From contig NC_046683.1 of NCBI RefSeq assembly GCF_009870125.1, forward strand, positions 35,231,869 through 35,295,868: 64,000 nucleotides of DNA, written 5' to 3'. The stretch comes from Drosophila pseudoobscura (lineage: Eukaryota; Arthropoda; Insecta; Diptera; Drosophilidae). The translations under genes were made by a program, and so were the position numbers. Positions 21,162 through 32,421 of this stretch are shown in pieces. The notes beneath the pieces are model-generated. The model was not told the origin of the DNA. It made no database searches and saw only the letters and a list, made by a program, of their open reading frames with translations. Positions within the stretch are counted from its first letter, which is position 1. Each line of letters starts with the position of its first letter.

Positions 21162-22368
21162 ATGGTGCTCGCTTCTTTCTTTTATTATCCTGAGTCATGA
21201 AAAGTTTGTTATTTTCCTCCAGGTCTGCAATTTGTCTTTCCGTATTATCTAAGACATTATTGCATTGATCTTCAAAAGTATAAAGTTTACAACACACAAC
21301 TCTCATTTTCCCAATCAATTCTTTCCTCTTTTTTAACATTTGGAAATACGGGTCCATGTTATAATAAACAATTAAATCCCAGGATGAGGCGACTATTTCA
21401 ACATCCCCCATCGGGTCCAAATATATCGAAGTGAAACTGTTCATTTTTATAATTGACCACTTCGCCGTTCCTCTAGCAGCAATGTTTGCATTTGAAACTT
21501 GGCAACATAACACAAGCATTAACAATGCTGCCATCAGTCCTAGCTTGGACATTCGAGGTCTACTACGCGTACTTCTGGTCTCTTTTGGAGTCATTCCTGA
21601 GTCTTGCTCTTCAGACTCAATTCCAGCTAATGGACAAATTTTAGTTATAGGTCGTTTTATCAACCCGTCTTGATGTTTTATAGTTACTACTCTGACTCTA
21701 TCGTCCCTACCTTTATGTATTTCTTCTATTTTTCCCAAGGGCCATCTAGCTGGGTGACAGGTTTCATCTTTTATTAATACAATCTGTCCTGTTTTAATAT
21801 TCTGCATTCCTATTTTCCATTTATTTCTTTGTTGCAGTGTGTGCAAATAATCTTCTTTCCATTTAATCCAAAATTCTCTTTTCATTTTCTGAATTAATCT
21901 CCATCTATCCAGATTCCCGATTTTTTCCTCTGAAATTGTCTCCATCGGGCCAAATATTGGCCTTCCAATTATAAAATGACCTGGTGTTAATACATCCAGA
22001 TCGTCAATATCATTTGTAGCTGTATACAAAGGGCGTGAATTTAGTACCGCTTCAATTTGACATAATAGAGTTGCCATTTCCTCATAGGTCAAATTATTGT
22101 CCCCAATTACCCTTTTTAAGTGATATTTCACTGATTTTACCCCAGCTTCCCAAATACCTCCGAAGTGAGGTCCTGCCGGGGGAATAAAATGCCACTCGAT
22201 CTGTTCTCTTTCCAATATTGGAACCACTTTTATGTTGTCTTTGAGGGCTTTTTGGTAATTAATTTTCTTGATAATTAAAGACGTCAAGTGACACTTATCT
22301 AAAATCAAGGGATGTTTAATCTCAAATTCCGCGTTGGAGTTTTGCAATCTACCTCCAACTCGTAACAA
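21112..22368 (-). pseudogene. BEL-2 pol C-terminus (integrase end, DUF5641-like) continuing into env-like N-terminus
   Basis: The 418-codon frame starts with an integrase N-terminal strand (LRVGGRL...HPLILDKCHLTSLI), then appears internally deleted, since it moves within about 25 residues to the last integrase block FIPPAGPHFGGIWEAGVKSV (residues 61-80). The DUF5641-like part follows (KMKREFWIKWKEDYLHTL...KTGQIVLIKDE). A hydrophobic signal-like segment at about 275-295 (KLGLMAALLMLVLCCQVSNA) opens the env-like part, with a basic RKKR site near the end. The final residues come from a 15-bp repeat. Env following pol in one frame is known for roo-like elements. Confidence 0.8.
21118..21162. repeat. 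Three copies of a 15-bp repeat in BEL-2 env
   Basis: CCCATAAACTCATAG repeats about three times (EFMGY in one minus frame). It coincides with the frame break in env; the related copy at 62220-62260 lacks the expansion. Confidence 0.85.
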
Positions 22369-22414
22369 TCCGTCTTTATCTATGAACGGATTTAAGCTTA
22401 ATAGTTTATTTTTT

Positions 22415-22889
22415 TAACCGATACTCAAAATGAGTATTGGGGTATATTAGATTTGTGGTAAAAGTGGATGTGTGTAACGTCCAGAAGGAATCGTTTCCGA
22501 CCCCATAAAGTATATATATTCTTTATCAGCATCAATAGCCGAGTCGATTGAGCCATGTCTGTCTGTCCGTCTGTCCGTCCCCTTCAGCGCCTAATGCTCA
22601 AAGACTATAAGAGCTAGAGCAACGACGTTTTATATCCGGACTTCTGTGATATGTCACTGCTACAAGTATATTTCAAAACTGTGCCCCGCCCACTTCCGCC
22701 CCCACAAAGGACGAAAATAATTTTAAAGATATGAGAAAACCAAAAATGCAGAATCGTAGAGAATGACCATATCTTTTAGACTGCAGAATCTGAAACAGAA
22801 TCAGAGTCATTTTTTCTCGCCCTGTCTCTCTCTAACACACACGTAGCATAGGCGTCTTTGCTTAGAGTAAGCATCCGATTATTTTTGGT
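22415..22889 (+). mobile_element. DINE-1/Helentron-like element, left half
   Basis: It starts with the terminal hairpin (CGATACTCAAAATGAGTATTG), then CCGAGTCGATTGAGCC, a (GTCY)n core near 22558-22580 and ACACACACGTAGCATAGGCG. It aligns with 60978-61468. The right half resumes at about 27500, after a CR1 insertion. The left flank is the deleted end of BEL-2. Confidence 0.82.
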
Positions 22890-23374
22890 AGTGATCAGAC
22901 GTGTTTTTGTTTTGCGCTCCGCATTTTTTCCTTTTGTTTTGAATAAACAGCCGGTGTTTTCCTAACTAAATTCTAAATATACTTTCTAACCAGACAACAA
23001 TCTGAAAACCTATTCATTTACGCGAGTGCATGCCTTTTGATTTGTGTTAAAACATTGTTTAACTTTTTATTTTTCGGCGTCGGCTTGTGTTGTGTTGTGT
23101 TGTTGCAGTGAGTGAGTATTGCATTGCAGTCCGCTCTCGTCTGGTAGCTTTTGTTGTCTTATCACTCTCTCGCTATCACCTCAACTTCAATAACTATTCT
23201 TTCTCTCTCGCTCTTTAAACTTTCTGAGCAATAGCGCTCTCTGCTTAGTAGCTCTCGCTATAACCGCTCTCCACTCTGCTCTCTTTTTTTACCAATTCCG
23301 CTTTGAGCGTTGTCTGGCACATTGGTCTGATAGCAATTTGTTTTGCAAATAATAGTAAATAAATAAATAATAAA

Positions 23375-24193
23375 ATGGAATACGCTGTGGTCTGTGCCAA
23401 AAAAAGCTGTAAGAAGCAGATCACCCACGATCAGCCGAATGTCCCCTGCTGGCTCTGCGACAGCGTAGTCCACGCAAAATGCGCTGGATTTTCTGGCCTC
23501 GTGAGTGATGCTATAGCCAAACGTAATGGCTTGCATTACAGTTGCGAGGCATGCCGTGCGGTGGAGAAAGACATGGTGGCTTTCATGAGGCAGACGCGGA
23601 GTGGCTTTAAGGAGCTGACCGTTGGTTTCAAAAACCAATACGATCGGCTCCTAGCCATGGAGGCTCAGTTTAGCGGTTTAAAACTGCTGAATGAGTCTCC
23701 GAGGCGCAAAAAGATCACTCCGCGGGACCTGCAAGTGCCAACCGTCACTCAGCCGTGCGCCGCCGAAAAACTGACTCCGACCACTCCAAGGGTGCAGCAG
23801 TTGATCTCGTTTGCCACTCTAAGGGCAACGACAGCTGCTGGCGATGCAGATTCGGTCGCCGAATTCATCGCCTCGGAGAATGTGCAGCCAAGTACGTCTG
23901 CAGCGTCCGTGTCCGTGGTGTCCGCAAGTTCGCTAGTTGTCCCGTCTATCCTGATCCCACCAGTAAATAGACGTTCCGGACCTCCAAATATTGCCACCAC
24001 AGGTACTAGACCTGTGGTGACTAAACCACTGGTGGGAGTCCCACCAAAACGACAAGTTTTTGTTTCACGGCTGGCCCCTGACCTCACATCTAATGATGTA
24101 ACTGCTTTCATTCAAAGCAAAATAAAAGCCGTGGGTTTAAAGGTGGAGAAATTTAACTTCTCTTATGCCAGGGAGATAGCGCGTTTAAGATAA
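23375..24193 (+). pseudogene. CR1 ORF1 with PHD-type zinc finger (copy A)
   Basis: The 272-codon frame opens with a C4HC3 pattern: C7, C12, C25, C28, H33, C36, C57 and C60. This spacing fits a PHD finger, which is known from ORF1 of several CR1-group LINEs. A Ser/Ala/Val-rich linker follows (about 150-210). The frame ends early (EIARLR); a 1-base loss relative to 39290 (EIASFKISISPTQF) shifts it, and ORF1-like coding continues in another frame to about 24370. The ORF1 protein is expected to bind element RNA; the PHD finger suggests chromatin or protein binding (inference). Confidence 0.8.
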
Positions 24194-24211
24194 GCATCTC
24201 CCCAACTCAAT

Positions 24212-25141
24212 TTGACACCATTTGCTCCACCAAATTTTGGCCGGAGCATTTGGTGGTTTAGGAGTTTAAGGCTAAGAAGAAGAATAGGCCCCCATATCGC
24301 TTCCAAATCTTTCCAGCGTACCACCCTCAACCTCAACTACCTCTTCCTCAACTTCCCGTCTTGCTTCCACCTTTCCCAAAAACTAACTTCTCTTTTAGTA
24401 ACCTATCAGAATGTAAGAGGCTTGCGTAGTAAGCTCAGCATTCTTTTCCGGGATAGTGTTGCATTTGTTTCCCACGTTATTGTGTTTACTGAAACCTGGT
24501 TAAAGCCGGACATTCTTAGTTCCGAGGTTTTGGCAGGTCGGTACACAACTTTTAGAAAGGACCGTTCGTCTCGACGTGCAGGAGGGGTTCTAATTGCAGT
24601 GGACTCTTACTTCACGTCAGAACACTTCACAGTCCAAGTTCAACAGGAACTGGAATTCCTGTGTGTAAAACTGATTCTTCCCGCTTTCGCTATATTCATT
24701 ACTTGCTCGTATATCCCACCTTCTTCGGATATTTCAATTTATGAGCAGCACTTGTCCGCTTTAACCGCTGTTGCTTCCTCGCTATCTGATAAAGATCGTA
24801 TGATAGTTCTTGGTGACTTCAACTTGCCAGGAACTGTTTGGTCTTCGGTAAACGAGTCTAGTATCCTAGTGCCCATGTCACGACATGACTTTGTTGACGG
24901 CTTGCTTGACCTGTCCCTGTCTCAAGTCAATCATGTGAAAAATTCCTTGGGTCGATTGCTTGATCTATGCTTTGTATCGGATCCGACCATAGTGTTGTTA
25001 ACCCGAGCCCTTCCGCTCACTATACCTGAAGACGCCTACCACCCTACTTTCGAGGTGTCGCTAGACATAGGACCAACTGTATTGGATCGGTCGAGTAGAC
25101 TACCTGCACGTGTCCGCTGCTTTCGTAAAGCCGAGTTTTAA
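24212..25141 (+). pseudogene. CR1 ORF2 endonuclease domain (copy A)
   Basis: The frame carries an apurinic-type endonuclease: VTYQNVRGLRSKLS, VIVFTETWL with the catalytic glutamate, SRRAGGVLIAV, MIVLGDFNLPGTVW and LSRHDFVDGLLDLSLSQVNH. The first ~60 residues come from the end of ORF1 in another frame. It ends at a TAA created by an indel after RCFRKAEF; the minus-strand copy at 63065-63997 reads through here. The endonuclease nicks target DNA to prime reverse transcription. Confidence 0.8.
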
Positions 25142-27027
25142 TGTCATCATTAGGGATTTTGATTGGTCCGCTTTGTACTTGTGCACTGATGTCACAAAAG
25201 GCACAAACATTTTTTACAATGCTCTTGGCACATTTTTTGATTCTTGTGTCCCGCTTTCTTAATCGATTAGATCTGGAAAACCCCTTTGGTTTACCAAAGA
25301 GTTATCCAGTCTAAAAAACTTAAAATCAAGACTTTATAAAAAATTTCAAGAAGTGGGTTCTCCTACTTCTCACTCTCGTTATGTAATAGCTCGGTCAAAC
25401 TTTTCAGTTCTTAATGCTCAATGCTATAAGAACTACCTATCTCGTTGCAGGATACGTTTTTCTCAGGACCCTAAACAGTTTTACTGCTTCGTAAACAGAA
25501 AGCGTAGAACGTCCGCACACCCATGCTCGCTATCATTTTGTAATACGTCGGCAAATAATGATCAGGCAATTGCCGATCTTTTTGCCCACTTTTTCCAGAC
25601 GACCTATTTTGAGGAAACCTACGCTGGTCATCCATACCCTTGCGGTTTACCGAAGTCGAACGGAATTTTACGTCCCTTGATAAATGAATGTTCTTTACTT
25701 CATGATCTTCGAGTAGTTAAGCCCGTGTTTTCACCGGGTCCAGACGGGGTTCCAGGTTGTGTGTTCAGGTACTGCGCCGAGGCTCTGGGTGGACCATTGC
25801 ATAATCTTTTCACCCTGTCCGCCGATTCTTCATGCTTCCCTCCCATCTGAAAGGAAACGTTTATAATTCGTCTCCATAAAAAAAGGTAGTAAGTCTGACG
25901 CAAAAAATTATAGAGGTATAGCAAAGCTATCCGCTATTCCCAAAATGTTTGAGAAGGTCTTAACTCCGCACTTGCAACATCTTTGCAAGTCACTTATATC
26001 TCCCACTCAGCATGGATTTATAAGGCGGCGATCAACCACCACGAACTTGTTAGAGTTTACCTCTTTCATTATTAAAGGCTTTCAAGGTAACTTACAGACG
26101 GATGTTATTTACACCGACTTTAGTAAAGCATTCGACTCTGTAAACCATTCCCTTTTAGCACATAAACTTGACCTCTTAGGGTTTCCGCCCAACCTCCTGA
26201 GATGGATTTATAGTTATCTTTGTTTCAGGTCTCAAAGAGTCCTCTTCGAAAACTCCTTCTCTTCACCAGTAAAGGTGTCTTCGGAAGTACCACAGGGCAG
26301 CCATCTAGGCCCTTACTCTTCACACTCTTTATTAATGACTTGCCTTCAGTATTAACATACTCTCGTGTACTAATGTATGCGGATGATGTTAAACTCTGTT
26401 TCCATTTCATTTCATTCTCGCTTGCAATCCGATCTCAATAGCTTTCAGTCATGGTATTGTGCAAACTTGTTACACCTTAATGCCTCGAAATGCAAAGTTA
26501 TGACATTTCATCGGTCTAGCCCTTTGTTGGCTCCCTACACCCTATTTGGGGGTTCTCTTGAAAGAATTACCCTGGTGGATGATCTGGGCGTTATGTTAGA
26601 CCCCAAGCTAAAGTTTTCCGAACACATTTCTACCATGGTAAATAAGGCCATGGGCGTACTTGGGTTTATAAAGAGGTGGTCAAAGGAATTTGACGACCCC
26701 TATATAACAAAGACTCTCCATACCTCGCTTGTTCGTCAGATCTTAGAATACAGCTCCTGTGTATGGTGCCCTCAGTGCAAAGTACACCAGGACCGTATAG
26801 AATCAGTACAGAAAAACTTTTTACTCTTTGCTCTGCGGGGCCTTAACTGGGATGCGGGTGTAAGACTCCCATCTTACTCTAGTAGACTATTATTAGTAAA
26901 CCTCCCATCCTTAGTTAACCGTAGAAAAATGCTTGGTGTGATATTTATGCACAACTTGATCAGGGGTGACATAGACAGCCCTGATCTGTTGAGCCGCATA
27001 AACTTCACGATTCCTATTAGAAACTAG
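25142..27027 (+). pseudogene. CR1 ORF2 reverse transcriptase domain, frameshifted (copy A)
   Basis: Coding segments in changing frames include the EN-RT linker (25353-25850, ending SPGPDGVPGCVFRYCAEAL), fingers/palm (25945-26355; VIYTDFSKAFDSVNH), the GxxxG-like EVPQGSHLGP, the catalytic YADD (VLMYADDVKLCF, about 26372-26400) and the thumb and C-terminal part (26377-27027; MTFHRSSPLL, LGVMLDPKLKFSEHI, IESVQKNFLLFAL). There is no RNase H domain, as expected for CR1. At least three frame breaks are needed to connect the parts. Confidence 0.8.
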
Positions 27028-27500
27028 AAACTTTATACCGTTGTTCCTTCCACTTTGTAGATCGAATTATTCCTTGCATGAACCGTTTAGGGTCTTATGC
27101 TCGGATTATAATTCCCTCTACCATATTATATCCTCCACTAATTCTCTTCCTCTTATTAAATTACTAGTCCTTACACACCTTTCTAGTAATTAGTAATTGT
27201 AGTGGTATTTGTATTTTGTATTTTATTGCATGCTTAATTTCTTAATAAGTTTAGTGCTAATTTTCCTCGAATATTAGTCTAATTGCTATCTTTCTTGCAT
27301 GTTCGCGTTCGGTTCGGCTACGCACCGCGCGTCATGCGGCAGTGCCCCTCGGTCGGTTGGGCGGGGGGAGGGCTGCGTTTTGCCTGGGATCCGCGCGTAA
27401 CAGCCTTCTGCTGGTGTCACACGGGCCACTTGACGGTGCAGTAATTGCATCGCCTCTTGATAGATGCAGTCATTGCATGTCAACGTCCAGAATAGGAAAA

Positions 27501-28079
27501 ACATTAGCGCCTAGATCTCAGAGACTATAAAAGCTAGAGCAACCAAATTTGGTATCTACACTCCTAAGATATCGGACCGAGATGAGTTTGTTTCAAAATT
27601 TCGCCACACCCCCTTTCGCCCGCGCAAAGGACGAAAGTCTGGGGATATTCACAAATCTCAGAGACTATTAACGCTAGAGTAACCAAATTTGGTATCCGCA
27701 CTCCTGTTAGATCTCACTATCAAACGAATATCTCCCTCACCCCCTTCCGCCCACACAAAGGACGATGAACTGTTGCATCCACAATATTGCAGATTCGAGA
27801 AAACTAAAAACGCAGAATCATAGATAATGATCATATCTATCAGATTGCTGAATCTGGATCAGATCAGATCATTTTTATAGCCAAAAGGAACAAATCAATT
27901 TGCAGTGGCTACGCAGCGCCCGACGTCACGCTCAGACTGATTTTCTGTCTCCCTCGCTCGCCTCTTTGTCGTGTCGTTTAATATTAGCGGCGTCTGCCGG
28001 AGGAGAGTCATACTGACTTAGTATCGGGTATAACTGTAGAGTTGCGGTGTCCGCAGCAACTCACAACGTTCCCCCTCGT
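27501..28079 (+). mobile_element. DINE-1/Helentron-like element, right half
   Basis: It contains GAGCAACCAAATTTGGTAT twice (about 27537 and 27676) and the 3' end TATCGGGTATAACTG with the hairpin GTTGCGGTGTCCGCAGCAAC, then CACAACGTTCCCCCTCGT. It is colinear with 61470-62009 and completes the element begun at 22415. Confidence 0.82.
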
Positions 28080-28109
28080 TTATATTTCTCTTACCTCATC
28101 TTTTCATAA

Positions 28110-29050
28110 TGATTACTTGTTGTGCTAAACGCTTCCGCTCGGATGCCACACGGCGGTCTCAACTGGACCTGTTGGTATTGCAGAGCTATTGATAACGACA
28201 TGCGGGTTTTTATTAGAGAGACTCATACTGAATTCGCTGCGCTCAACTCCGGATTCAAAATGCTACAGGATAAGTTTATAGCGTTGTTGAGCCTCCTTCA
28301 ACCTCTACATCTCCTCTTTTAAAATTCTCGTCCCGGATAAGCATGTCCATAGCTTGCTTAACCGCTTTTCCGGGCCGGTGCATACGATTTGTCAGCTGTT
28401 TACAAATCGTCCCACTAGCCCTGAACATCGAGTTGGTATTCTTCCAACTCCATCTCCGTGTGCTACACCTTCAGTAGCAAAAAACTACTTTCTCCTGATA
28501 CGGTAAAGATTGCCTATCAGAGGTTCGTGGTTTGGGCAGCAAACTCAAAAAGTTACATACTGATAGGCCGATATTATCGATTCTTCGAAACATGGCTCAA
28601 TTTCTTATTCCGGGGTTTTTATAGAAAAACTTAATATATATAGATCGGATCGTCCATCTCGTAGTGGCGGTGTCCTGATTGCTGTCCGTTCTGACATAAC
28701 TTTTTTCTGTCGAAGGTCATAACAATATTGAAATAATAGTAGTTAAACTCTTCTCGATAAATTTATATATATCGTGCGCTTACATCCCACCTTCCACTGA
28801 ATTTTCATGCTCCACGCAGCCCATTTTCAAACTGTTGCGCGCCAACTTAGAGAGTCCGATTGTCTTATCGTCCTTAGAGACTTTACTCTTTCTCCATCCG
28901 AAGACTCCAACCAGATGTTCCCATTCATGCAGCACGATTTCGTTGATTCTCTGCCCGACTCATCATTGGGTCAACGGGTAAACGGCATATGCAATAGCAT
29001 ACGTATGGTTTTAGACCTTGTCTTTACTACCGACTCAACGAACGAAATCA
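28110..29050 (+). pseudogene. Second CR1-like LINE family, degraded ORF1 and endonuclease
   Basis: A short frame (28122-28322) resembles the end of the ORF1 zinc finger and what follows (WTCWYCRAIDNDMRVFIRET). The endonuclease traces run from 28500 to 29050: SEVRGLGSKL-like, SRSGGVLIAVRSD and, at 28807-29040, CLIVLRDFTLSP and MQHDFVDSLPDSSLGQ. The sequence is diverged from copy A at the DNA level, so it is a separate family or an old copy. The catalytic GDFN is altered to RDFT. Confidence 0.65.
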
Positions 29051-29560
29051 GCAAGCAAGCAAGCAGGTCGTGCACAACATACAGAGAAACAAAATCGTGA
29101 AAAACTCGAGTGATACACAATTATTTATTAAACAGATTGATTTTTTCACATCATAAACTGTGTCCGCATTGAAAGACAGCAATTGTATGTGGAAATAATT
29201 GAAGGAAATACTAGAACGCCAATTTTAATAAATTACAGTGGAATATATGTATTTGTTATTGGTTGTGTTGTTTAATAAGAATATTGTTCTGAACCACTCT
29301 CAGTAAACCAGCATTTGATCAGTTCGGAGTCACTGAGAGAATAACGTAGCCATACCTATTAAAACGGCAAAGCGATTGGCAACGCATAGTAAAAGAGTCG
29401 GCAAAGAAGTATATCAATCCGTTAATAAAGCAGTATTTCAAAGTAATCAATGCAGTGTAAACCTCTGTCAAGCAGTACCATATCAAAACGTCTGAGAGAA
29501 CAATCTCGAACTTATCTCATGGGTTAGAAGAGTTCTGAAGAAATACCATATAATATACAG
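29051..29560. other. Non-coding stretch before the Jockey-like LINE
   Basis: About 500 bp, AT-rich and without a convincing ORF. It may be the 5' UTR and ORF1 start of the LINE that follows. A short (AGCA)n run, GCAAGCAAGCAAGCAGG, lies at 29051. Confidence 0.4.
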
Positions 29561-30100
29561 AACCAAACTAATCACGGCAAATACGCAAAAGTCTAAGGGT
29601 GTATTGCAGGCCAAAGAGGATAATTTCACAGCTATGTGCAATCAAGTTATTGGTATGGCAGAAGATGTGAAGAGACTTACTAAACGTGTCCTGCAATTGG
29701 AAAAGGCGGGTGAGGTAATCTCCTAAATGTAATCCAGTGATAATCCTGCGACTAGAGAGTGTGAGAGAGAAGGCGGCGTTGTTGCGAGCTGTTGGCAATT
29801 ATCGCATGGAATTCGACTGGCATGCTGCGTTTTATATTAATGAGCAGCTGTCTAAAGAGAATCTGGCTGTTTTCAAAGAGGCGGTGAAAATGAAAAAAGG
29901 AAAAACATTATGAGCTGTTTTCACTCGTCGCGCGATCGTGCATGTTAATAAGCATCCAGCTGGAGAGATTTTTAGAGTGGAGACCAAGCATGACCTACAA
30001 ATACTGCGGGATACATCCGAGGATGAGCTTTCAGCAGGTGATCCAGGTGCAGTTAACAGGCCAGCTGAGACAGACCAGAATAACCTTTTTCGTTAGTAAA
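29561..30100 (+). pseudogene. LINE ORF1 C-terminal remnant (Jockey superfamily)
   Basis: Plus-strand translation across two frame breaks gives a coiled-coil-like part (DNFTAMCNQVIGMAEDVKRL) followed by ESVREKAALLRAVGNYRM, AAFYINEQLSKENLAVFKEA and KHDLQILRDTSEDEL. This block order is familiar from ORF1 proteins of insect LINEs. It lies about 120 bp before the endonuclease frame at 30217. Confidence 0.55.
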
Positions 30101-30216
30101 AAATCCCTTAGCCATAGTAATATAATGTTGAAGTTTAAGGTTTTATGTTTTTATATAGTTATAAGTGATTTGTGTATATTGCGTGTGCTGCTAATATGCT
30201 ATTTAGTAACTTTTAA

Positions 30217-31387
30217 ATGGTCCATAATATGAATAGACTTCCAACGAATAGTAGGAAAAAAGATGGCATAAATATTTGTCATATAAATGCTCAGAGTCTG
30301 TGTGGTAAGATTAATGAGTTCCGATATATGTTTGAACAATCGAATGTTGATGTAGTTTGTGTTTCGGAAACGTGGTTCATGCCGCATCTATGTGATAATG
30401 TCATTTTGTGTACCGGATTTGATCTATACCGATCTGATCGGGAAGGAAATGGTGGGGGTGTTGCTGTATACATAAACAAGAAACTCAAATCCAAATTAAT
30501 ATGCAAGCACAGTCCAGAAAGTGCAATAGAATATCTTTTTATAGAATTATCGGCCTCTAACAGTTCTCTTAAATTAATATTTGGCTGTTTGTACAGACTA
30601 CACCGCAATACAATCTACTAACAAGTAATTGATGCAATTTCAGACCTATCTGTAAGCTATACTGTCGTAATTATAATCGGGGATTTTAATAGCAATATAC
30701 TGAAGGAACGACATATGGAGTCAGCGATGGCATCGTTAGGCTTGCATCTAGTCAATAATAGTAGACCAACACATTTCTCAAACACTGCAAGTACATTATT
30801 GGACCTTTGTTTTGTCAATGATAAAGAAAAAATAGTTCTTTATGATCAGTTATCTGTCCCAACATTTTCCAGACACGACCTACTTTTCCTGACTTATGAT
30901 TTTAATTGTAAAAAGATTGACGACGACATATGGTACCGAAATTTTAAGAGAATTGACATTACCAAACTTAATGAAGAATTCAATACATATGACTGGAATA
31001 TAATATTTAACATGGATGATGTTAATTCTCAAGTAGAACCACTACGAGCTCACATAACATGTCTTTATGAAAAATTCGTACCGCTGCGTAAATTAAAGAT
31101 TGCACCAAAGAAAAATCCATGGTTCAATCAAAGCATATAACAAATGGAAACGCTACAGAACGTCTGTTCAGTATCAAGAATTTAAAACTTTAAGGAAAAA
31201 AACCAACCTATTAATACTGACAGCTAAAAAATCTTTTTATTCTGTAAGTTTTCAAAGTGCAATATTAACAAGAAGGACATGGAGGGAGCTCAAAGACTTG
31301 GGAATAGGGAAGAGGACAAATAACACCAAAATTGATGTAGACATAGATGAATTAAATAGAAAATTTGTGATAAACGGGGTGAAGTAG
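30217..31387 (+). pseudogene. Jockey-superfamily LINE ORF2: endonuclease domain and linker
   Basis: Three consecutive frames form one protein. 30217-30621 has INICHINAQSLCGKINEF, VVCVSETWF and NGGGVAVYINKK. 30622-31140 has VVIIIGDFNSNIL, STLLDLCFVNDKE and SRHDLLFLTYDF. 31100-31387 has KWKRYRTSVQYQEFKTLRKK, the linker before RT. The endonuclease catalytic residues are recognisable. RT is absent: the fragment ends near 31390, 130 bp before a BEL LTR. AT-rich codon use differs from the CR1 and LOA elements. Confidence 0.75.
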
Positions 31388-31520
31388 CATATAATCATTA
31401 TCTTGACAATATACCGAATAGTTCCTGTTCAGCCACAGACATGTATTTAATGAATATTAGGAATATACAGTTCAATCTCATACACAAATACTCATAAATA
31501 AAATTGTTCATGTCATTTCA

Positions 31521-32003
31521 TGTTACTGAATATGGCGACACGAAAAATACATTAGCAACTAAGAATAGACAATAGCACTTGTAAACTCGAACCCACCAAA
31601 AGGGATCAAGCAATAAACTATCTACTTTATTGCTGCCAAGTACCTAAGTAAATACACTGAAATATAACCCCGCACAGAGTAAGTGTACCCAATCTAAAAA
31701 TACACTCACAAGGAGCCTGTGCGTTCCTTCCCATAGAATAAGAGTACCACTGTTAGCTATATAAGGAGATGCATTTGTTCAATAAAAATCAGTATCAGAA
31801 ACAGTACCATAGCTGCCTGTCACTCATCTTCCATCGCAATCAACAGAGGCTGTCGCTGTGTCTTCAGATCCTCACTTGCGCACCGTAGGATACCCTCTCC
31901 GCAGTCCAACTGGTTCAAGTTCTAGTTGCGACGACCAAACTGTAGACGGTTTATGTACCGTATGCAACCCAGCTTCCTACACACACACACACACACATTA
32001 ACA
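31521..32003 (+). repeat. BEL-3 5' LTR
   Basis: TGTTACTGAA to CACATTAACA is about 483 bp. Its right half (from AATCAGTATCAGAAACAGTACC, 31790) matches 36985-37188 and 48165-48378; the U3 half is different from those two. A (CA)n run lies near its end. It is followed by TTTGGTGACCCCC, a primer-binding-like site. Confidence 0.75.
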
Positions 32004-32005
32004 TT

Positions 32006-32023
32006 TGGTGACCCCCGGACCTT
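32006..32023 (+). promoter_or_regulatory. Primer-binding site candidate of BEL-3
   Basis: TGGTGACCCCCGGACC begins two bases after the LTR end. TGG-initial pairing with a tRNA 3' end is expected here; I did not determine which tRNA. Confidence 0.5.
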
Positions 32024-32421
32024 GGTCATCCTTTCAAACTGTATAACAAGCTACAGTGAAAGGATTCGATCTGGACATCAGATTGAAGCAGTCAACAGGA
32101 CATCTTCAATAAAAATAGATAGATAAAAATAAAAATAAAAAATAGCATCTCCTACCAATAAGTATCACTTTGGCAAATCTGACATATTCAGGTTATCAGC
32201 CAACAGAAAAACAGCTATAGAATTCGATTACCACCAAGGTAATCAATTTTTGTTGTTCCGTGCGTTCCATAAATTGGAAACAGCACAAATCCCTCCATCC
32301 AACACATCACCTGTACTATTACCTTTCTGACCAACAATGGTTGCGATTCGGAGCGTATCCAGCTGCAAAGCAAATAAAACACTCCCAACGGGTCAAAAAG
32401 TAATAAGTACAAACAGATAGA

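Larger units (their letters stand above)
22890..27500 (+). mobile_element. Nearly full-length CR1-type LINE (copy A)
   Basis: The 5' UTR begins near 22890 (TAGTGATCAGAC, shared with 38024), ORF1 begins at 23375, endonuclease-RT ORF2 covers about 24380-27027, and the 3' UTR ends near GCATGTCAACGTCC (27473-27490). No poly(A) is seen; the end carries a short ATTGCAT-spaced motif. The whole element lies between the two halves of a DINE-1, so it inserted later. Confidence 0.82.
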
